Source: Clostridiales bacterium | Lineage (GTDB): Bacteria > Bacillota > Clostridia > Oscillospirales > Oscillospiraceae | Length of the DNA: 36,322 bases | Assembly (NCBI GenBank): GCA_022768185.1 | Contig: JALEMS010000076.1 | Location: 1-36,322 of the forward strand | Reading direction: 5' to 3' | Shown here: one piece after another, positions 34,491 to 36,322 of the stretch | Position numbering within the stretch: the first letter of the stretch is position 1 | Layout of the letters: every line of letters begins with the position of its first letter | Notes under the pieces: model-generated | The model's input: the letters and a program-made list of their open reading frames with translations, nothing else | Told to the model about the DNA's origin: nothing | The model's database searches: none | Made by a program: the position numbers and the translations under genes

Positions 34491-34537
34491 AAAAACAAAG
34501 AGGCCCGGGCATCCCCTGTGTGGGAATGCCCGGGCCT
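34491..34537 (-). terminator. Terminator after the DMT-like gene
   Basis: A GC stem of at least 12 bp (34501-34512 with 34526-34537) is followed on the minus strand by CTTTGTTTTT. It starts 10 bases past the stop codon of the leftward gene. Confidence 0.8.
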
Positions 34538-34547
34538 GCCTGTGTGC

Positions 34548-34979
34548 CTATGCATTGCGTTTGAGCAGCAGCATGCCCCCGATCATCAGGGCCAGCCCTG
34601 CAAAGACCTGCCAGCAAAGCTTTGTCTTCTCCGCGCCCATCAGGCCCAGCGCGTCGATGACGGCGGCGGTGAGCAGCTGCGCGATCAGAATGGCGGAAAT
34701 GGCCACTGTGGGACTGAGACTCTTGATGCCGAGCATGACCGTCACGGTGATGACCGGCGCGAGCAGTCCGCCAAACCAGTACAGTACCGGCACCTCGCCG
34801 AGCCTGGCAAAGCTGCCGTTGTGATGAAACAGCAGCGCCGCCAGACAGAACACCAGCGCCGTGCCCTGCACAAACACGGTGGCCTCCATATTGCCGATGC
34901 CCTCGCCCAGACGGGTGTTCATCACGCCCTGCACACTCATGGCTGCGCCGGCAAGAATACAGAAGAGAAAACCGGCCAG
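34548..34979 (-). CDS. DMT family (DUF606/YdcZ-type) half-size transporter, probable CTG start
   Basis: A 143-residue membrane protein with five hydrophobic segments. 'MSVQGVMNTRLGE' and 'SLSPTVAISAILIAQLLTAAVIDALG' (in part) match the YdcZ/DUF606 group of small drug/metabolite transporters, which are usually about 140 residues and often paired. The ribosome binding site AGGAGG (34992-34987) is seven bases from CTG 34979, which would restore a complete first helix. No ATG, GTG or TTG fits; the next ATG at 34928 region cuts the helix. The start is therefore inferred to be CTG. The gene follows ruvX by about 50 bases and is probably co-transcribed. The substrate is unknown. Confidence 0.75.
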   Translation of the reverse strand: MAGFLFCILAGAAMSVQGVMNTRLGEGIGNMEATVFVQGTALVFCLAALLFHHNGSFARLGEVPVLYWFGGLLAPVITVTVMLGIKSLSPTVAISAILIAQLLTAAVIDALGLMGAEKTKLCWQVFAGLALMIGGMLLLKRNA

Positions 34980-35032
34980 AAAAACGCCTCCTTTCGGATG
35001 GCTTCGGGCGCATCGCGCGCCCGGCTCCGGCC

Positions 35033-35467
35033 TTATTCTGCCCGACAGGCGCGCAAATAATCCGGACTGCCCAGATATCCTTCCAGAATCAGGGAGGCGG
35101 CCACGGCGTCCACCTGCTTTTTGTGCGCCTTCATCCGTTTGCCGGAGGCGTGCAGAATGGCGTGCGCCTCTACGGAGGTGCGCCGCTCGTCCCACATCAC
35201 AACGGGCAGCGTCGTCTGCGACTGCAGCAGCGCGGCGAAGGCCCGGCAGGTCTCGGCGCGGGGGCCTTCGGTGCCGTCCATGTTCTTCGGCAGGCCGAGC
35301 ACCAGCCGTTCCACGCCGCGTGCAGCGGCCTCGCGGACGATGGTGGCGGCCATTCGCTCGGCATTCCGTTCCGGGACGGTCCATGCTTCACCCGTCAGCG
35401 TCCCGGTGCGGTCGGAGACGGCCAGACCCGTTCTTGCGTCGCCGTAATCAATCGCCATAATGCGCAT
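35033..35467 (-). CDS. ruvX: Holliday junction resolvase RuvX/YqgF
   Basis: A 144-residue RNase H-fold protein of the YqgF family. The N-terminal 'IMAIDYGDARTGLAVSD' contains the first catalytic Asp, followed by 'LVLGLPKNMDGTEG' and 'WDERRTSVEA'. It is linked to Holliday junction resolution and to processing of pre-16S rRNA. The start is ATG 35467 after AAGGAG. It is divergent from the DUF1700-like gene at 35690 and first in a two-gene leftward unit with the DMT transporter. Confidence 0.94.
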   Translation of the reverse strand: MRIMAIDYGDARTGLAVSDRTGTLTGEAWTVPERNAERMAATIVREAAARGVERLVLGLPKNMDGTEGPRAETCRAFAALLQSQTTLPVVMWDERRTSVEAHAILHASGKRMKAHKKQVDAVAASLILEGYLGSPDYLRACRAE

Positions 35468-35526
35468 AAATCGTATGCTCCTTTGTGTGTTTGCCGCGCG
35501 GAGCGGCTGAGGTGCGGTTTTCTGTT

Positions 35527-35555
35527 ATGATAGCATGTTTTGCCCGGGCAGGCAA
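35527..35555 (-). promoter_or_regulatory. Predicted promoter for ruvX
   Basis: On the minus strand TTGCCT (35555-35550), a 17-base spacer and TATCAT (35532-35527). Confidence 0.55.
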
Positions 35556-35599
35556 GCCGGCGGATTTGGCTGTGCGGCGGCGAATTCACAGAAAATTTG

Positions 35600-35628
35600 T
35601 TGCACAATGCGGTAAACCGGCGTATAAT
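35600..35628 (+). promoter_or_regulatory. Predicted promoter for the DUF1700-like gene
   Basis: TTGCAC (35600-35605), a 17-base spacer and a consensus TATAAT (35623-35628), about 60 bases before the start codon. Confidence 0.7.
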
Positions 35629-35689
35629 ATCTTCGATTGTTTTCAGGCAGGCGTGCGCAAAGCCGACCGGGACCCGGGAGGAGGACTCC

Positions 35690-36322
35690 ATGAACAAACA
35701 GAAATTTCTCAGCGAGCTGCGTTCCATGCTGACGTTTATGACGGAGCGGGACCGCGACGCGGCCGTTGCAGAATATGAAGCAATGCTTGACGCGGCAGAG
35801 GATGAGCAGGCGCTGCTCAAGTCGCTGGGGACGCCGCTGCGTGTGGCGGTGCAGCTCTCGCGCGGCTATGAGCGGCCGGAGGGCGAGGAAATGTGGGAGG
35901 AGCAGGAGCTGGTCTCCCTCGATGTGCCCGGTACGCCGCAGCGGCCCGTACACCTGACGGCTGAGCGCACTGCGGGGCACAGGGTCCGCCGGAAAAGGCC
36001 GGTAAAGCCGCCGAAGCCTGCCGATCCGGACGCCGGAAAACAGTTCCGGCTGCGTCCGGCTGCGCTGATCGTCTATCTGCTCGGCTGTCTCGTGATCGGG
36101 CTGCCGGTGGCCGTTTTGCTGGCTGTGGTGTTTTTGGCCGTGGCCGGGTGCGGCGCAGGCGTCATTGCAGCGGGCGTCGTCGTGCTGAAGGTCTCGCTGT
36201 GGGGCCTTGCCGTCATTGCCGACCTGATGCTGCTGTGGGGCAGCGCGCTGTTGCTGTTTGCCGTCGGTCTGCTGCTTCTGTGGCTGGGCATCTGGCTGCT
36301 GGCCGAGGCGCTGGGCGGATAC
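35690..36322 (+). CDS. DUF1700/HAAS-type membrane protein, 3' end outside window
   Basis: The frame is open from ATG 35690 (after GGGAGGAGG) to the right edge, 211 codons. The first 60 residues or so form the acidic helical N-terminus of the DUF1700/HAAS group ('MNKQKFLSELRSML', 'AAVAEYEAMLD', 'LLKSLGTPLRVAVQL'). A basic linker (about 90-120) and at least three hydrophobic helices follow. Such proteins usually sit next to a PadR regulator and act as membrane partners or anti-sigma-like factors; no PadR gene lies upstream here. The missing 3' end limits the call. Confidence 0.75.
   Translation, partial: MNKQKFLSELRSMLTFMTERDRDAAVAEYEAMLDAAEDEQALLKSLGTPLRVAVQLSRGYERPEGEEMWEEQELVSLDVPGTPQRPVHLTAERTAGHRVRRKRPVKPPKPADPDAGKQFRLRPAALIVYLLGCLVIGLPVAVLLAVVFLAVAGCGAGVIAAGVVVLKVSLWGLAVIADLMLLWGSALLLFAVGLLLLWLGIWLLAEALGGY

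Overview
The window is GC-rich chromosomal DNA from a Gram-positive, endospore-forming member of the Clostridia. An Oscillospiraceae-type genome is my best guess, from gene content and codon use. Supporting signs are RicT, YpeB, a SleB/CwlJ-type hydrolase, a TagO-like glycosyltransferase, VanW, HemZ, an ECF-type S component next to type III pantothenate kinase, and strong AGGAGG-type ribosome binding sites throughout. No phage, insertion sequence, CRISPR array, rRNA or tRNA was recognised. Most of the window is housekeeping; the unusual material is in the regulatory regions, one repeat element and a few gene architectures.

Layout. Positions 1-2965 (+): the 3' end of jag/khpB, acpP with a terminator, then holB and ricT; RicT carries a very long disordered Arg/Gly/Lys tail. 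SDR oxidoreductase (-) at 3097-3801. Three small genes of unknown function (+) at 3883-4927. A leftward run at 4968-10199: aminotransferase, trpS, a TagO/WecA-type phosphotransferase, UDP-GlcNAc 2-epimerase and a membrane-anchored protein. gltX (+) is divergent from it at 10420. A 261-bp element of six consecutive hairpins (12029-12289) lies between convergent gltX and a DUF5684-like zinc-ribbon membrane protein. Then ypeB and htpG (+), and a hemW-vanW-metG operon (+) behind a leader that contains a terminator-like hairpin. A decayed lipase fragment (-) and a U32-family tRNA hydroxylase-like gene (+) follow.

From 23.9 kb: a lipoprotein (-) and an XRE regulator (+) diverge from a region with two matching operators. 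A copper module follows: csoR, with its operator inside its own promoter, then copA with a fused C-terminal HMA domain that has its own ribosome binding site and start codon. Next, a pantothenate unit (-) of coaX and an ECF S component; a SleB-like cell-wall hydrolase (-); a beta-CASP metallo-beta-lactamase protein, hemZ and a uridine-kinase-like gene (+); ruvX and a half-size DMT transporter that appears to start with CTG (-); and a truncated DUF1700-like membrane protein (+) at the right edge.

Most promising for follow-up: the six-hairpin repeat element, the copA/copZ nested-gene arrangement, the three-gene unknown cassette, the XRE-controlled divergent lipoprotein, and the structured leaders of ypeB, htpG and hemW. 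No wholly new defence-type system is evident.
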